DNA from: Hemileia vastatrix
Lineage: Eukaryota; Basidiomycota; Pucciniomycetes; Pucciniales; Zaghouaniaceae
Length of the DNA stretch: 64,000 nt
Direction of reading: 5' to 3'
Assembly: GCA_030280995.1 (NCBI GenBank)
Contig: JASXTE010000011.1
Coordinates: 124,001 to 188,000, forward strand
Shown: piece by piece, positions 34,039 to 46,400 of the stretch
How the letters are laid out: each line of letters starts with the position of its first letter
How positions within the stretch are numbered: the stretch's first letter is position 1
The notes under the pieces: model-generated
Told to the model about the DNA's origin: nothing
What the model saw: the letters and a program-made list of their open reading frames with translations, nothing else
The model's database searches: none
Position numbers and translations under genes: made by a program

Positions 34039-36610
34039 TTACAAAGTAAGTTGTGGTTGTCTAGATCTTTTAGCAGATGTTCTTATCCATGGTATTTCCC
34101 CTTCACTTGTATCAATAGTCCATTGCTCTATAAAGTCATGTAAAATAGATTTGGAGACCTGCTCCAGAGAAAGAGAAACAGGAATGTAAAATTGTTTTTG
34201 ACATAGTGAGTTAACTATGGTATCAACAATGAGAGCATGGGTCCTGGGCCATGCAACATCATGCTGATGTGAACTACTTCCAATCAAAAGGTTAGTTACC
34301 TCAATCAACTCCCCACAAGTGGATTGAGTTTTCCTTCTAGCATCATTTGAGCTCAGGAAGAGTCCCCTAACACCAGCAGCAAAAAAGTAAGCAAGGTGGG
34401 AAAAAATTAACTTTGACCTTGAAGTAGCAAGGATAGGTCCTGCTCCTGCCCTAGCTGAGCTCTCTTGCACTGATGAGCCTGATGCTACTCTATCTTGCAG
34501 GAAATCATCACATTTTGAATATCCTTTTAAGAGTGCAAGACATTGAACCATGTAAAGAATCTTGTTGTATAGATTAGCCAGATGCTTGACGGAAATAGTG
34601 AGAGATGATTCATCAGAAGCTGAGCCAATTTTCGCAACATCAACTTTTTGCTTGTACATCATCTTCTCAATGTCCTGGATAATATTAAAAACACTTTCTT
34701 CATTTGCATTTTAATTGGAAACATCTCTTATGGATGAGTCAAGTGTATTTCCTGATAGCTGGATTGATTCCATGATTAAGCTGGCCCAATCACGCTTACT
34801 TGATTCGGATGGAAGTGCAAGAGAAGAAAGTTTGATGAATAAACTAGTAACATTAGCAGACCTCTGCTTCAAAATCTTCATTTCAAAAACATACTTTCTG
34901 TTCCAAAGTTCAAAGATAGATGGTTGGAGGAACGAAGGGGCTATGGAACTTGTAAGCCAGATAAAAAAAAATAAAAGTGAAAAATAAGAAAAAATATTTA
35001 CCAAGTGTAGTGACCTCACTGAGCCACTCTCCAACAGTAGAAGATGATGACTTGAATTTAAGGTTAATGTTTCTTAAATCCATCGGCAACTGAGCTTTAA
35101 GAGCAGAATGTAGATTGTGGATTTCATAGGAGCGGAATGCCAAGTTTCTCCAGGACTTGTCGGGTAATCTTGTTTCATATATTTTACAAATTTCAGTGAT
35201 TTTGTCTCTGAATTCTGGAAAGATAAACTGGTAGGATCTCTCAAAGGGGGGAATGTAGTTGTCACTTTCTTTGCTAGAAGTTGAGGCTGATTCAGGGAGA
35301 GGGGGAGCTGGAGAGGGTCCTAACTGAGTCTGTGAAGCTGAGGTGGGTGTGAGGGCGGGGGCAGGCTGTGAAGGTGGGATAGAAGTAGGACCAGTGGCTA
35401 AAGGTGGAGAAGCAGCTGGGACAGAAGTAGTGACAGAGGGGAGAGGTCTAGTGGTAACAGCTGGGGTATTGGATTTAGAGAGTATAACGGTGGTATCTTT
35501 GGCACTTGGAGACTGGATTGATTTTGGTGGTGGAGGTCTGGAAGCAACATTTATAGGAGCTGAGGTTGATGAAGTTGGGGCTGGTAAAGTGGGATGAGGG
35601 GAAGCAGTTGTAAGGGTGGAAACTACAGGTTGAGAAAGAGCAGGAGCAGCAGAGATAGGGATGAGAGGAGCAGTTGGAGAAGCAGTATTAGGGATGGCTT
35701 TATCAGACACAATTTTGAATGTTGAAGGAGCTGAAGATTGGGTGGCAGGGTTGGTGGTTGTCATGGTGAGTGATTTTTTTGTAAGTTTCTTCTTCTTTGA
35801 AGCAGGGTTGAAGGTTTCATCCTCAGAATCAGTAGGTATATTATAGTTAGGGGCTGCTGCAGCTGATTTTCTCTTTGGACGCCTAGAGGGTTGATCATCA
35901 GTGGTGAGCTCAATGATAACCATTTTTTCCTCTGGAGGAAGCTGAGACCCAGAAGAAACAGCTGAAAGAAAAAATTACTACTAAATACTTATAATGAAAA
36001 CAGTGAAAAAAACTGACCATTTTTCTGCTCTTAGACAAGATCCAAAAGATCCTGCACATTCTTCATAGCTGAATCCGCAAGTAAAGTTCCATTTAAGAGT
36101 GATTCAACACCAGTTTGAAATTTGGTGTACTGCAAGATAAACTCCTCAGTAGAAATTTTATACACCTCATTTTTAAATACACAGCTTGAAGAAGATGGTT
36201 TTCTTTCTTTGGCTTCTTGAGCAAGAGGTATGTCATCTATGAAAAAACAATCAGCTTCTGTAGAAAGAACAATGTTACTAGTTCTGACCTGATGTGTCAG
36301 ATTCACTGTTCACTGCATCACCGGACTCCACAGTGTTGGAGGGTTGTTGAGGGGCAACAGTTAAAGCTTCTACATCAATAAAAACAATGTATAAAATGAA
36401 ATTTTAATAAAAGTTTTAACTAATATATATATAAAATTACTCAACAGATGTCACATTCACCTGAGGATCCACATCTTGAGCTGACAACAGGGAATGGTAT
36501 GAATCATTAGAACTGGATTTTTGTTGAGGCAGCTCCACATCTGGACAGGAGGGTGAGCTGGGAGGTGCCTGACTGGGGGTTGAGGCTGAGGATTGAGCTT
36601 GTTGAGACAT
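34039..36610 (-). CDS. CACTA-2 unidentified Ser/Pro-rich multi-exon gene
   Basis: ATG at 36610-36608 (MSQQAQSSASTPSQAPP). Later coding blocks are 36306-36031 (CFFIDDIPLAQEAKERK), about 35970-34990 and 34662-34039. The third block starts VSSGSQLPPEEKMVIIELTT and holds a basic KRKSAAAAPNYN/KKKKLTKK nuclear-signal-like region. It continues with a long Pro/Ser/Ala/Thr-rich linker and a conserved-looking helical part (PPFERSYQFIFPEFRDKITE). The last block (MMYKQKVDVAKIGSASDESS...) continues that helical region and ends RSRQPQLTL. GT-AG introns of 50-120 nt are visible, but two junctions do not keep phase in my reading. No known domain is recognised. It lies between companion paralogue 1 and the palindrome array and is transcribed leftward, away from that array. 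Confidence 0.5.
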
Positions 36611-36952
36611 CTGTGTTCCGCGTTGATAGTTTTTGAAAAGAGGTGGTTAAGAGTAGAGAAGTTTGTGGATGAGACAGGTAGACTTCTCAGCTTATATTAA
36701 GAAATTCTATGCAAAATATGGTTGCATAGGTTTCAGGCATGACTAAGGAAGGTTGCATTACATTTGTGCAACTAATGTAAAAAAGTAAAGCATAACTCAT
36801 ACTATAATGCGCCAAATACAAATAAATTAAAAATATTGCATCTTTTTGCAATGTTATGAGACTATATACATAACTTTTAGCACCATGTATAGCTTTTTGC
36901 CTCATGTATGCAATATCTCTACATGTATAATTTTATATTTTACTTACAAGTT

Positions 36953-37950
36953 GCATATATGAGGCGACATGTCGCCTTATATATGCGAAATTGATCAAAA
37001 TGTATTAAATTGAATACATGAGGCAACATGTTGCCTCATGTATGCAAAATAGTAAGCAGGGTTATTAATAGCTGCTACAAAAACTTGAACTTTGCATACA
37101 TGAGGCGACATCTCGCCTCATATATGCATGCTTGTAATTGATTAATATTTTATATTTATTACCTTGTATTCCACATGCATACATGAGGCGACATGTTGCC
37201 TCATGTATGCATGTGTGTTAGCCCATTTTAATATACAAAATAACTATGTAATATATACAATTAAACATGTATGAAATATCTCTACGTCGCCTCATGTATG
37301 CAAAATAGTAAGCAGGGTTATTAATAGCCGCTACAAAAACATTTACTTTGCATACATGAGGCGACATGTTGCCTCATGTATTCAATTTAATACATTTTGA
37401 TCAATTTTGCATACATGAGGCGACATGTCGCCTCATGTATGCAACTTGTAAGTTAGATTTTAAATTACAAATTTAGAGATATTGCATACATGAGGCAACA
37501 TGTCGCCTCATGTATGCAACTTGTAATTTAAATTTTCAATTATATATGTAGAGATATTGCATACATGAGGCAACATGTCGCCTCATGTATGCAGTTAAGT
37601 AAAGGCATCGCCAGGCTACTAATAAAGTTCTAAGGCAAGGATAGTGTTTTATTGCATACATGTTTAATTGTATATGTTAAACAGTCATTTTGTATATTTA
37701 CATGGGCTAACACACATGCATACATGAGGCGACATGTCGCCTCATATACGCATGCAGGGCCTCTGCTAGGGCCAAAAAACATAGGTAAAAATGACCAAAT
37801 TAATTCTATTACACATGCATGCAAACATGAGGCGACATGTCTCCTCATGTATGCATGTTTCAACAGACAAATGTATAAGTGCTGTTATGTTTCTTCTATA
37901 TAGGAGAACCCATTATGCATACATGAGGCGACATGTCGCCTCATGTATGC
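36953..37950. repeat. Array of eleven 34-bp palindromes plus one half-copy
   Basis: Each unit is a near-perfect palindrome GCATACATGAGG-CGACATGTCG-CCTCATGTATGC. Starts are at 36953, 37012, 37094, 37177, 37350, 37409, 37484, 37559, 37718, 37821 and 37917; a half unit is at 37285-37301. The copies at 37409 and 37917 are perfect. Spacers are 24-139 bp and some are themselves repeated: AGTAAGCAGGGTTATTAATA occurs twice direct, while ATCAAAATGTATTAAATTGA and the GGGCTAACACACATG flank occur inverted. The array sits in the gap between the leftward and rightward gene blocks of CACTA-2. Confidence 0.95.
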
Positions 37951-39442
37951 AATTTCAAACTTAGTTTACTTCTTAGGTTTAAAGTAGCCCTGCAATATTG
38001 GTGTCCCAAAAAAAGAAAAGACACAACAGCATGTATACATATTATTTCTATGTATTAAATGTATAAAAATTTTTTTTTTTAATTTTGATTCTCATTTTGA
38101 TGATGGTGTATGAAAAAAAAACTATGTTTCTCAAATGCTGATTGAAAAGAGAAATGCATGAGGGAAAATGTGTTACCCTGTATGTATGCTTCTTATTTCA
38201 TCTCCACTAGCCTTTTTCTTGATTAATATTTAGTTTCAATTATTGTGATTACATAATGCATTGTCCTTGCCATCTGCGTGTTTTTACTGTATATATATAT
38301 AGCTATTATTTCTTGAATATGTGATTGGTTATATCAACAGAAGTTTCTTTTTGAAAAAGCTCAAAAGATTTATTAATAAGAAAATTTTTAAGTAAAACAT
38401 GATAGTCCATTTTAATAAAGAAATTTGTCATAATATTTAACTTAAAAGAAGTGAGTGACATTTTGAAATTCTTGATTAGGGCTTAGCACCTGCCTGCAAG
38501 GGGCTGGGTGGTGCACCCCTGGACACTAGTGTACCCCCCCTCCAGTTGTGCAAGTGTTGTGTTAATATTATAAGTTTAATTTTTATTTTTACTCATATGT
38601 ATGTACTGGATGATAAATATATTGAATTAAAATGTAGTTTCAATTTTTGGAATGTTTTGTGAAAAATAAAGGGGAGGAGTATATATTTTATATTTTATAT
38701 AAACAATTCATTATATTAATGAAAATAAATGATTTTGTGAACTTTCCAGCACCTTTTTGACTCTATTAAGTGTAATCTGTGGTTTGTATTTACAAGATCC
38801 CATAAGTTAAATTATAAGCTCTGTACAATATCAGATTTTCAATACTCATTGGCTGTTATCTACAGATAATTTAACCAAGTGAAGTGAACAGTGTAAGAAC
38901 AGAAGTTTTGTAAATGAAGTAATATTTCTAATATTCATGATCCTTCCTTCTCATTGCCATTCTGTGTAATGGAAACATAAAAATTATTGGATGTAGTTCT
39001 GTGTCCACAGAAACTTTTATTCAGTCCAAAAATTGTTTTCTCCACTTGAAAAGGTGGAACATTCAATATATTCTTGTTTTTTAAGGTTTCCAAATATATG
39101 CTTTTATTTGGGAGATAAACTAAATTCATAAATCCTACAAGTGCTGTTTAGATTATTGATGAATAAAAAAATATTTAATTTTAAAAATATCTTATGACTT
39201 ATGTGTACCTCCTGAGATTTAAATCTATGTAAAAAGTTTAACACAGTTAATATCACTTGCTGATCTTTTTTGTCATATTTTATCTGGACCTACAGAGTTT
39301 GGCACAAGTTTAATCAACATGGATAAATTTAGTTTTTATTTAGATCATGTGACTGCTTGGCAATGAAATTTTTGTATCTTGCGTAAATACCCACTTCTTC
39401 CTGAATTATCTTCTTTTCTCTCAAAGTTTATTTCTATTTAAG
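37951..39442. other. CACTA-2 region upstream of the SNF2 gene
   Basis: About 1.5 kb with no supported gene. GC-rich segment near 38488-38550 (CACCTGCCTGCAAGGGGCTG...). A TATATATATAG run lies near 38291. The region probably holds the SNF2 promoter. Confidence 0.4.
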
Positions 39443-41834
39443 ATGGAATCATCTTCTTCTACCTCTCCTGTCTGCATTGGCTTGCTTCAATCTCAAATAT
39501 CTGACTCTTTTAGCTTCCCAGGTTTGGTGGAGCAACCTGTATCACTTTATCTCTCTCATAAAAAACATACTATAAGGGTCAGGGCACAATCACCTCATAT
39601 AAACATTGGTAAACTGTGCCCTACTCATTCTCAAATCCTATATGACCTACTTGGCCAAACAGGTTATCAAACTTTAGTTGCTCCTGTTAGGGGTTGGCTT
39701 CCTGGGCAGGATTCACCCCCTTTATGGGTTGAAGCTACATTGCTACCCCAAACGGGTGCTGACTGTCCCTTAAAAATTAATATTTTGATTTTCTGTATTT
39801 CTACTTTCTTAGTCACCATCCCCCATGCACTTGCATCCATCTCCAACATAATTATTCTTCCACCTGGCTATATCCCATCAATTCACTTGTACTGTCCCAT
39901 ACAAGATTTATTCAATCAAAGCAATCAACTACCATCTATCTCCACCGATTCCTTACTTCCCTCTGCACCTTATCATCCTATACACAAAATCAATGTTCAA
40001 AATTTAAATACAACACTACTACCCCACCAAAAGAATGCGCTTTCTTTTATGCTCTCTCAAGAATCCCGCACCCAAACTTACCTTTGGCGACAGACAGGGG
40101 AGGATAGCTGGGAAAATTATTTGAGCCGAGAACTCCTCCAGAATCCTCCTTCCAAATCAATTCTTCTAGCAGATGAAATGGGTCTAGGAAAGACAGTTAC
40201 CACTATTGCATTAATTTTCAACACCTTAGACAAAGATTCTCAATTTTACCACCTTTTTGAAGCACAGTCAAGCACTCCAAGACTAAAGGCAACCTTTATA
40301 ATTGTTCCTAGAAGCTTGCTTCAGCAATGGAAAGATGAAATCATCCGGCATGTATCAGCTGATATCAATCTCAAAATCACTATCTACCATGGCAGAGGAC
40401 GACACAAAACTTTCAACAGCTGGCCTGATTCACATGTAGTTCTGACTAGCTACAATCTGGTGATAAATGACTTGGAGGATATCAACACAAGCAAGGGGTT
40501 ATATCATGTTCGCTGGTTTTGTGTTATTCTAGATGAAGCTCAGTTAGTTGAAAATTTTCCTACTCTTAGTTTTTCACTTCTAAGTCCAATTTTTTTTTGA
40601 AGCCACATTCGTGAATCAAGAAGCAAGGCCTCAACATCAGTCCTTGGCTTGAAGACCTCTCAACGGCTGTGCATTACTGGAACACCAATTCAAAATAGCT
40701 GTCAAGATTTGTATGCCATCTTCAGGTTCCTTTGACTTTCACCATTCACTACTCCTGCTGGGTGGAATCAGCATGCCCAGCATGCAAAAGAAGGAAATTA
40801 CACAAAGGTCAAAAATGTTATCCAGGATATCTTGGGTGATGTAATGATCAGACGATCCCGACAATCAGTTGGCCTAGACACAATTTATGATCAGCTCACT
40901 CCCTCTATACATGAAAATACAATATTCATCAAGCTTACTGAGGAACTTGCTTGTCTTTACTCTGAAAGGCATTCAAAAACTTTTCAATCTCTTGGAATTG
41001 GCAGTAGTGACAATCTCCATTCAAAAGATCAATCAACTTTAGCAAAATTGACCGGTTTGCGCAGATTTTGTACTCATCCCAAAATGCCATATGACTCAGA
41101 GATCAAATCTGTTGAGCATATGGATTGGAGGGATAGTCCAAAATTGGTTCACCTTATTAAAACACTTCACAACTTAACTTCACAGGATTCAAATGTGAAG
41201 TGCATTATTTTCTCAGAGTGGACTACTACCCTGAAGTTGTAGGTTTTTTGGAAATTAATACTGGATCCCTAAATCCATTTCATTTCTGTTAAAACTGATA
41301 TCTTTTCAAAAAAAATAGGATTTCATTTGCACTTGATGATTATGAAATACGTCACATTCTATTTGATGGCACAACCAATGAAAGTACACGCAAGAATGTT
41401 CTCAAGTCATTTTCACTTATCAAGACTGGTGTACTCCTGATGAATCTCAAGGCAGGTGGAGAAGGATTGAATCTCACTATGGCATCTCATGTGTTTTTAA
41501 TGGTAAGTATTTATAATTTTATTAAGAACCTTTATTTATAAGATTTTTTTCTTTAGGAGCCAACTTGGAACCCAGCTTCTGAGAAGCAGGCAATTGGTCG
41601 TGTTAATCGCATTGGCCAAGAAAAAGAAGTTTATGTATACAAGTATATTGTTGAATCTTCTATTGAGGAAAATATTTCACGTGTCAGCACCATTTCTTTC
41701 ACATTCATTTAAAAATTCTCTCTTATTAATTATTGTTGATCTAGGTAAAAACCATTAAGTTAGATGTTGCTAAGTATGTTTCATTAACTCTACCATCTCA
41801 TCACCATCAAACTAAAATTTATTTTTTTTATTAG
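39443..41834 (+). pseudogene. SNF2/Rad5-type helicase carried by CACTA-2, one in-frame stop
   Basis: Exons fit as 39443-40542, 40603-41238, 41319-41502, 41557-41682 and 41745-41834, with GT-AG introns of 54-80 nt. Motif I is LLADEMGLGKTVTTIALIF (about residue 240), then FIIVPRSLLQQWKDEI. The DEAH box is completed by splicing at 40543/40602. Later motifs are RLCITGTPIQNSCQDLYAIF, VKCIIFSEWTTTL, MNLKAGGEGLNL and EPTWNPASEKQAIGRVNRIG. These are both RecA-like lobes of a Snf2 translocase, closest in style to Rad5/HLTF members but with no RING domain. A TGA at 40733-40735 falls where Arg is expected (FRFL*LSPF). The N-terminal 170 residues are unassigned. Known Snf2 proteins remodel chromatin or DNA-protein complexes; a role in transposition is inference. 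Confidence 0.85.
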
Positions 41835-42141
41835 TCTTTCCCTTCCTAAATGAAACATTAAATTTTAAACTTTCTTTTTTTTATTATTTTCCGTAAGAAA
41901 ATTTTGAAGTCTTCAGTGTACTTGACCACTATCAATTAAGTAGCTTAGCCATGTATTTTTTTTATAAATTTTCTACTGTGTCACAAATACAAAGGAAATT
42001 TTTTTATGTTATATTCCTTTGTTAATTTTACACAAAGGGGCATATTTTTAAAATAATATATATGGAGGTGATTATACCCTTACATTTTAATAATCTAGAA
42101 ACATTTCACATTTATAGATTATAGAAAAAATACCTTCAAAA
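41835..42141. other. Spacer between SNF2 and companion paralogue 2
   Basis: About 300 bp of T-rich DNA; no gene. Probably contains the 3' end of the SNF2 transcript. Confidence 0.4.
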
Positions 42142-43291
42142 ATGCTTTCAACATGTAAGGCTTTCATTCTTTTTTTAAAAGTAATTTGTTCACCTCTTGT
42201 ATTAGCTTCTACTTTGATTCCTACCACAGGCTTCAAGAGCACACGTGATTTTAACAAAATTCTTTCCCAAATTGGTGTTCCAAGTTCTAAGGCTGCTTCC
42301 ACCATTTCAGTTATTGACTTCATGAAACTTGTCTTGGGAAAATGTCAAAAGCTGGACGATTTCCCACCTCCACCAACCACTTCTGAATTATCATCTCTTT
42401 CAAATGAACTAGTTACTACTAATTTATCTCCACCACCTGAAAATACGTACACCCTTGAAGAAATTTCTTTATCACCATCTGGACGCCAAAAAACTATTCC
42501 CCTGGTTTTTTACCATACTTGCCATCAAGATGCCATTAATGTTGGGGTTCCCCGCTTATGCCTCTCATTCAACATGGAGCACAGATATTGGAATCAAAGA
42601 ATCATTCAACACTTAAAAAAGCACTATTTCTATGCCCATAAGTACCAGGAATTTGATCAGTATCACATAGATCATTCTGAAGAAATAATAAAGTTTGTGC
42701 CTCTAATTCTGGAACAATGGCTTCGAGGAAAAATTTCAACCAGTAAATCTTTAGATGTTTCTAAGCTAAATAGAAGAAGAATGATGGATACTAGGCGGAA
42801 GGTGAGCGAGAATTTATTTTTTTGTAAATTTCTATTAATAATTGTCTTCTCAGTTGCATGCTTCTTGTAGGAAAACAGCTGTAGCGTTTCTTGATTCCAA
42901 ACATCTCTTTTTGTTTGATAATCCTTGCTTCCACTCTGACACTGAAGAAGATCAAGAAGGAAATCTTTGGAAAAGGAAACCATCTTGGCGCTCTGAGGAA
43001 TTGTCAAATTTTTACTCACAAGTTGATCAAATTACTCTTAACTTGATAAGAGGATCTAAAAATCATGGACATATTTCTAAAAATATTGTATCTATTAGAA
43101 AAGACTCAAGTATTGCTTCACATACACTTGTGTGTCCTAGTAATTTTCCCACCAATTGTTACAACATTGATAATCTCAGCCTTTCTCAGTTTTTACTTAT
43201 ATGCCATAATCCTTCTTTTACAATCCCTTCTCTCTCCCATCTGCTTAAGTGTTTCACCTGTAAATTTTGTTTAGAATTTTCCTCCTGGTGA
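42142..43291 (+). CDS. CACTA-2 companion protein paralogue 2
   Basis: ATG at 42142 (MLST), with a likely short intron (GTAAGG...TATTAG) before STLIPTTGFKSTRDFNKILS. The core has VIDFMKLVLGKCQKLDDFPP and LILEQWLRGKI, then a basic LNRRRMMDTRRK. A phase-0 intron (42802-42853) is followed by LHASCRKTAVAF, CFHSDTEEDQEG and KPSWRSEEL, and ends at TGG TGA 43291. The order F-x-K/R-L-L/V-LG, ILE-x-W, basic stretch, intron, HSDTEE, WRSE is the same as in paralogue 1 at 33431-31241 and resembles the CACTA-1 companion. It lies between the SNF2 and Tnp2 genes in the same direction. No stop interrupts the frame as read; function unknown. Confidence 0.65.
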
Positions 43292-43431
43292 AGTTGTATT
43301 GAATAGCCATTTTGAATAGTAAAGTTATTTTAGAATTTGAATACATTATTTTCTCTTTTTCATGCCATCTTGTCCAAATACCACCACTTAAAAATTGTTT
43401 TCTTATTATTTTAACATACTCTCTGCTGAAC

Positions 43432-46400
43432 ATGCCTACTAGATATGTTGTTTGCACTTGCTCTGAGCTTGGTTGCAATAAAAAATCTTTCACCAATAGT
43501 GAACGTGAGATAGTTCAGGGGATTTCAATGTCTACAACTGCATATTACAAGCATCAAGATAAAATTCAGCTTTTTAGGAAAGGAAGTCAATTGATCAACC
43601 AATCCACAGCTCCTGAGCACCAACCTCTGGCCGAAAGTAGCTCTCACCAAGAATCTTCTTCTTCTTTTTTTCCTGTGGCAAGCTCTTCAAATGAAGTATT
43701 CTTACCCACTACTAAGGAGGTAAGCACCTAAAGTTTACTTAAATTTATAATTATTTTAATTTCTTGCTTTTTTTAACATATTTATCTCATCAGTTTGGCC
43801 AAAAACACTCATTAAGTCTTGATGCTGATGATGCTGAGTCAATCACCTCAATTGTCAAAAAATTGAAAAGTTTCAAAAATTCTTCTTCTTCCTTTTTAAA
43901 TTTATTACGAATTGAAACCTCCGCCTTTGCTCCTCCTGCTCTTGCACATCTATCACCATTGATTTTCTTTATACTTATTGATCTGGCACATGGCCTTCTG
44001 GTTCAAAACTTATCACATAGGCAAATTAAAATACGGATTCAAGCCAAATTTTTCAAGATCAATTTAATATCTAAAACTTATAAAGATGCCAAAAAACTCC
44101 TGCATGAGTCTAAACAGCTTCCTCATAGCATTTACACTGTTCTCAACCGACTCAACCTACATGCGCCGCTTACAACTATTCTATGTTGTCCAAATTGCTT
44201 TCATCAACCTTGCAAAACAGCTAACAAATACAGCTTTGAACATGCCCATTGTAGTCAAATTTTGCTCAATGCCATAACTTGTAAAAAGAATGTTGTGTTG
44301 AAATGCAATCATCCATTGTTTCAGCAAAAAAATAATCGAAAATTGGATTTAGTTCCAGTCCAAAAGTTTACAACTCAATCTCTTATATCTTGGCTAGCCC
44401 GCCTTCTTCTTCTTCCAGGGTTTGAGGACGATCTGGATTACTCATTAAGGAGGCCACATAGTACACGAGGAAAAATGTGTGATGTTTGGGATGGTTCAGT
44501 CTGGAAGGAATTTAAAGATATAAAAGGAGATTATTTTACAAATAAAAGTGGTAATCTTGTTTTCAGCCTGTATATTGATTGGTTTAATCCTTTTGGGAAT
44601 AAAATTGGTGGTCATAGTCAGGTGTCATTTGGATCTATTATTTTGATTTGTCTAAATCTTCCACCTCATTTACGATATAAAAAGCAACACGTTTTCTTGG
44701 CAGGTATCACACCTGGGCCACATGAACCTGGTTTGGACCAGTGTAATCATGTTATTTCACCTCTTTTAGAAGAACTTCAAAAGCTGTGGAAAGGATGCTT
44801 TTTTCAAAGACATTTCGTTATCCTGAAGGAAGACCAATACATGCTGCAATATTTCCTTTAATTGGTGACCTACCAGCTATCCAGAAGCTCTCTGGTTTTT
44901 CCAGCTATAGCTCAAATAATCCATGCTCATTTCACTTTATTTCTAAAGAAGATTTGAAATCTGGTAAACTTCCTGTTGAGTTCCTATCACGCACTGATTC
45001 CAACCCCCGAACTAAAGCTATTAAATGGAAAAATGCTTCCAGTGCCCAAGCAAGAAAGAAGATCTTTGATAACAAAGGTGTTTGATATTCGTCTCTTCTT
45101 GAACTTCCATATTGGCAATCAGTCTCTTTTGTTGGAATAGAACTTATGCACTGCTTACTTCTTGGTATTGCCAAAGACTTCAGTAAAAATTACCTTCTTA
45201 TTACAGCAGCTGGTGATTACATTCAAAAAGAAAAGAAAAAATCTTCAAAAAAAGGCTTTCAGGATGACCATTCATTCTCTTCAAAATCCAGTCACCATTC
45301 ATTTTCCAGATCCTCCTCTAATCCATCTTTATTTAACATATTAACAAAAAAAAAGATTTCAAAACTACCATCATTCCCCTCAAATTCTACTTCTCATGAT
45401 TCAAGTAAAAGTAGAAAGACAAAAAGTACAGTTTGTGTAGTGATACCGCCATTGAGAAAAAACCTCAAACAAAAACTATCTTATGATGAAATTGGTCAGG
45501 AGAAGGCACGAAATGCTCTAAAAATGGTTGGGCCATCAAGAAGTACTAATCCACAGGGTGTTGAAGCCAGCTCAGAGAAAGAAGAATCAAGCTCTGATGT
45601 AGATATTTCAAGTAAGTTATACTGAATTACTTTTAATTAAACATTTTCCTAATAAATATTTTCTTTAGAGTCCACATTTCAGGAATTTTCTGCCCGTTTT
45701 AGACCTAAAATCAATTTGGTATCAGCTGCAGCACCAAATGATTTAACTTCTGATTTAAATCTAAGGCCTAGCAAATTGATGATTGTTCAAAATTGTATTC
45801 GGCATACACTCATTCCCTCATGGTTAACCCGTGTTCCACACCATGTAGGGGAGACTGGAACAAATCTCAAGGCAGCTGAATGGCTTTTATTAAACAAAAT
45901 TTATTACGTGGTTTCTTTGTTCCCAGTTTGGAATATAGAAAATTCTGAATCTCAAGAGAAGAAGTTGATAAAGTGTCTTTCCCTGTTGGTATCTATTATC
46001 AACCTTTTAACTTCCCTTGAATTAAATGAAGAACAAATTGTATCTCTTCAGGATCATCTAAAAGAGTATATGAAATGTCTTAAAGAATTTTGGCCACATA
46101 TTTACATCAAACCTAATGTCCACTTAGCCCAACATTTTCCTGAAGTTCTGCGATGATTTGGGCCAGCACCATCATCAGCAGCTTGGGCTCATGAGCGTAT
46201 AAATGGAATGTTGGGATCTATCTCACACAATAATAAAAAAGTATGTGCTCCTATAATCTTTTTGTTCCTCATAATTATTTACTTTAATATTTTTTATTTT
46301 AGATGAAATGGACAAAACATTTATGAAAATGTTTATCTTGACTGGGCAGCTTCAATATCTTCTTGAGAGGAATGACAATCGATTTGAAAACAAAATGAAA

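Noticed and set aside
37630..37903. Short overlapping frames rich in Cys, His and Ala (HACVYEATCRLMYAC type) on both strands
   Set aside because: They are translations of the palindrome array; the similarity of both strands is a consequence of the palindromes.
36953..37950. CRISPR-like repeat array
   Set aside because: Repeats are palindromic and of variable spacing (24-139 bp), with spacers partly repeated; there are no cas genes and the genome is eukaryotic.
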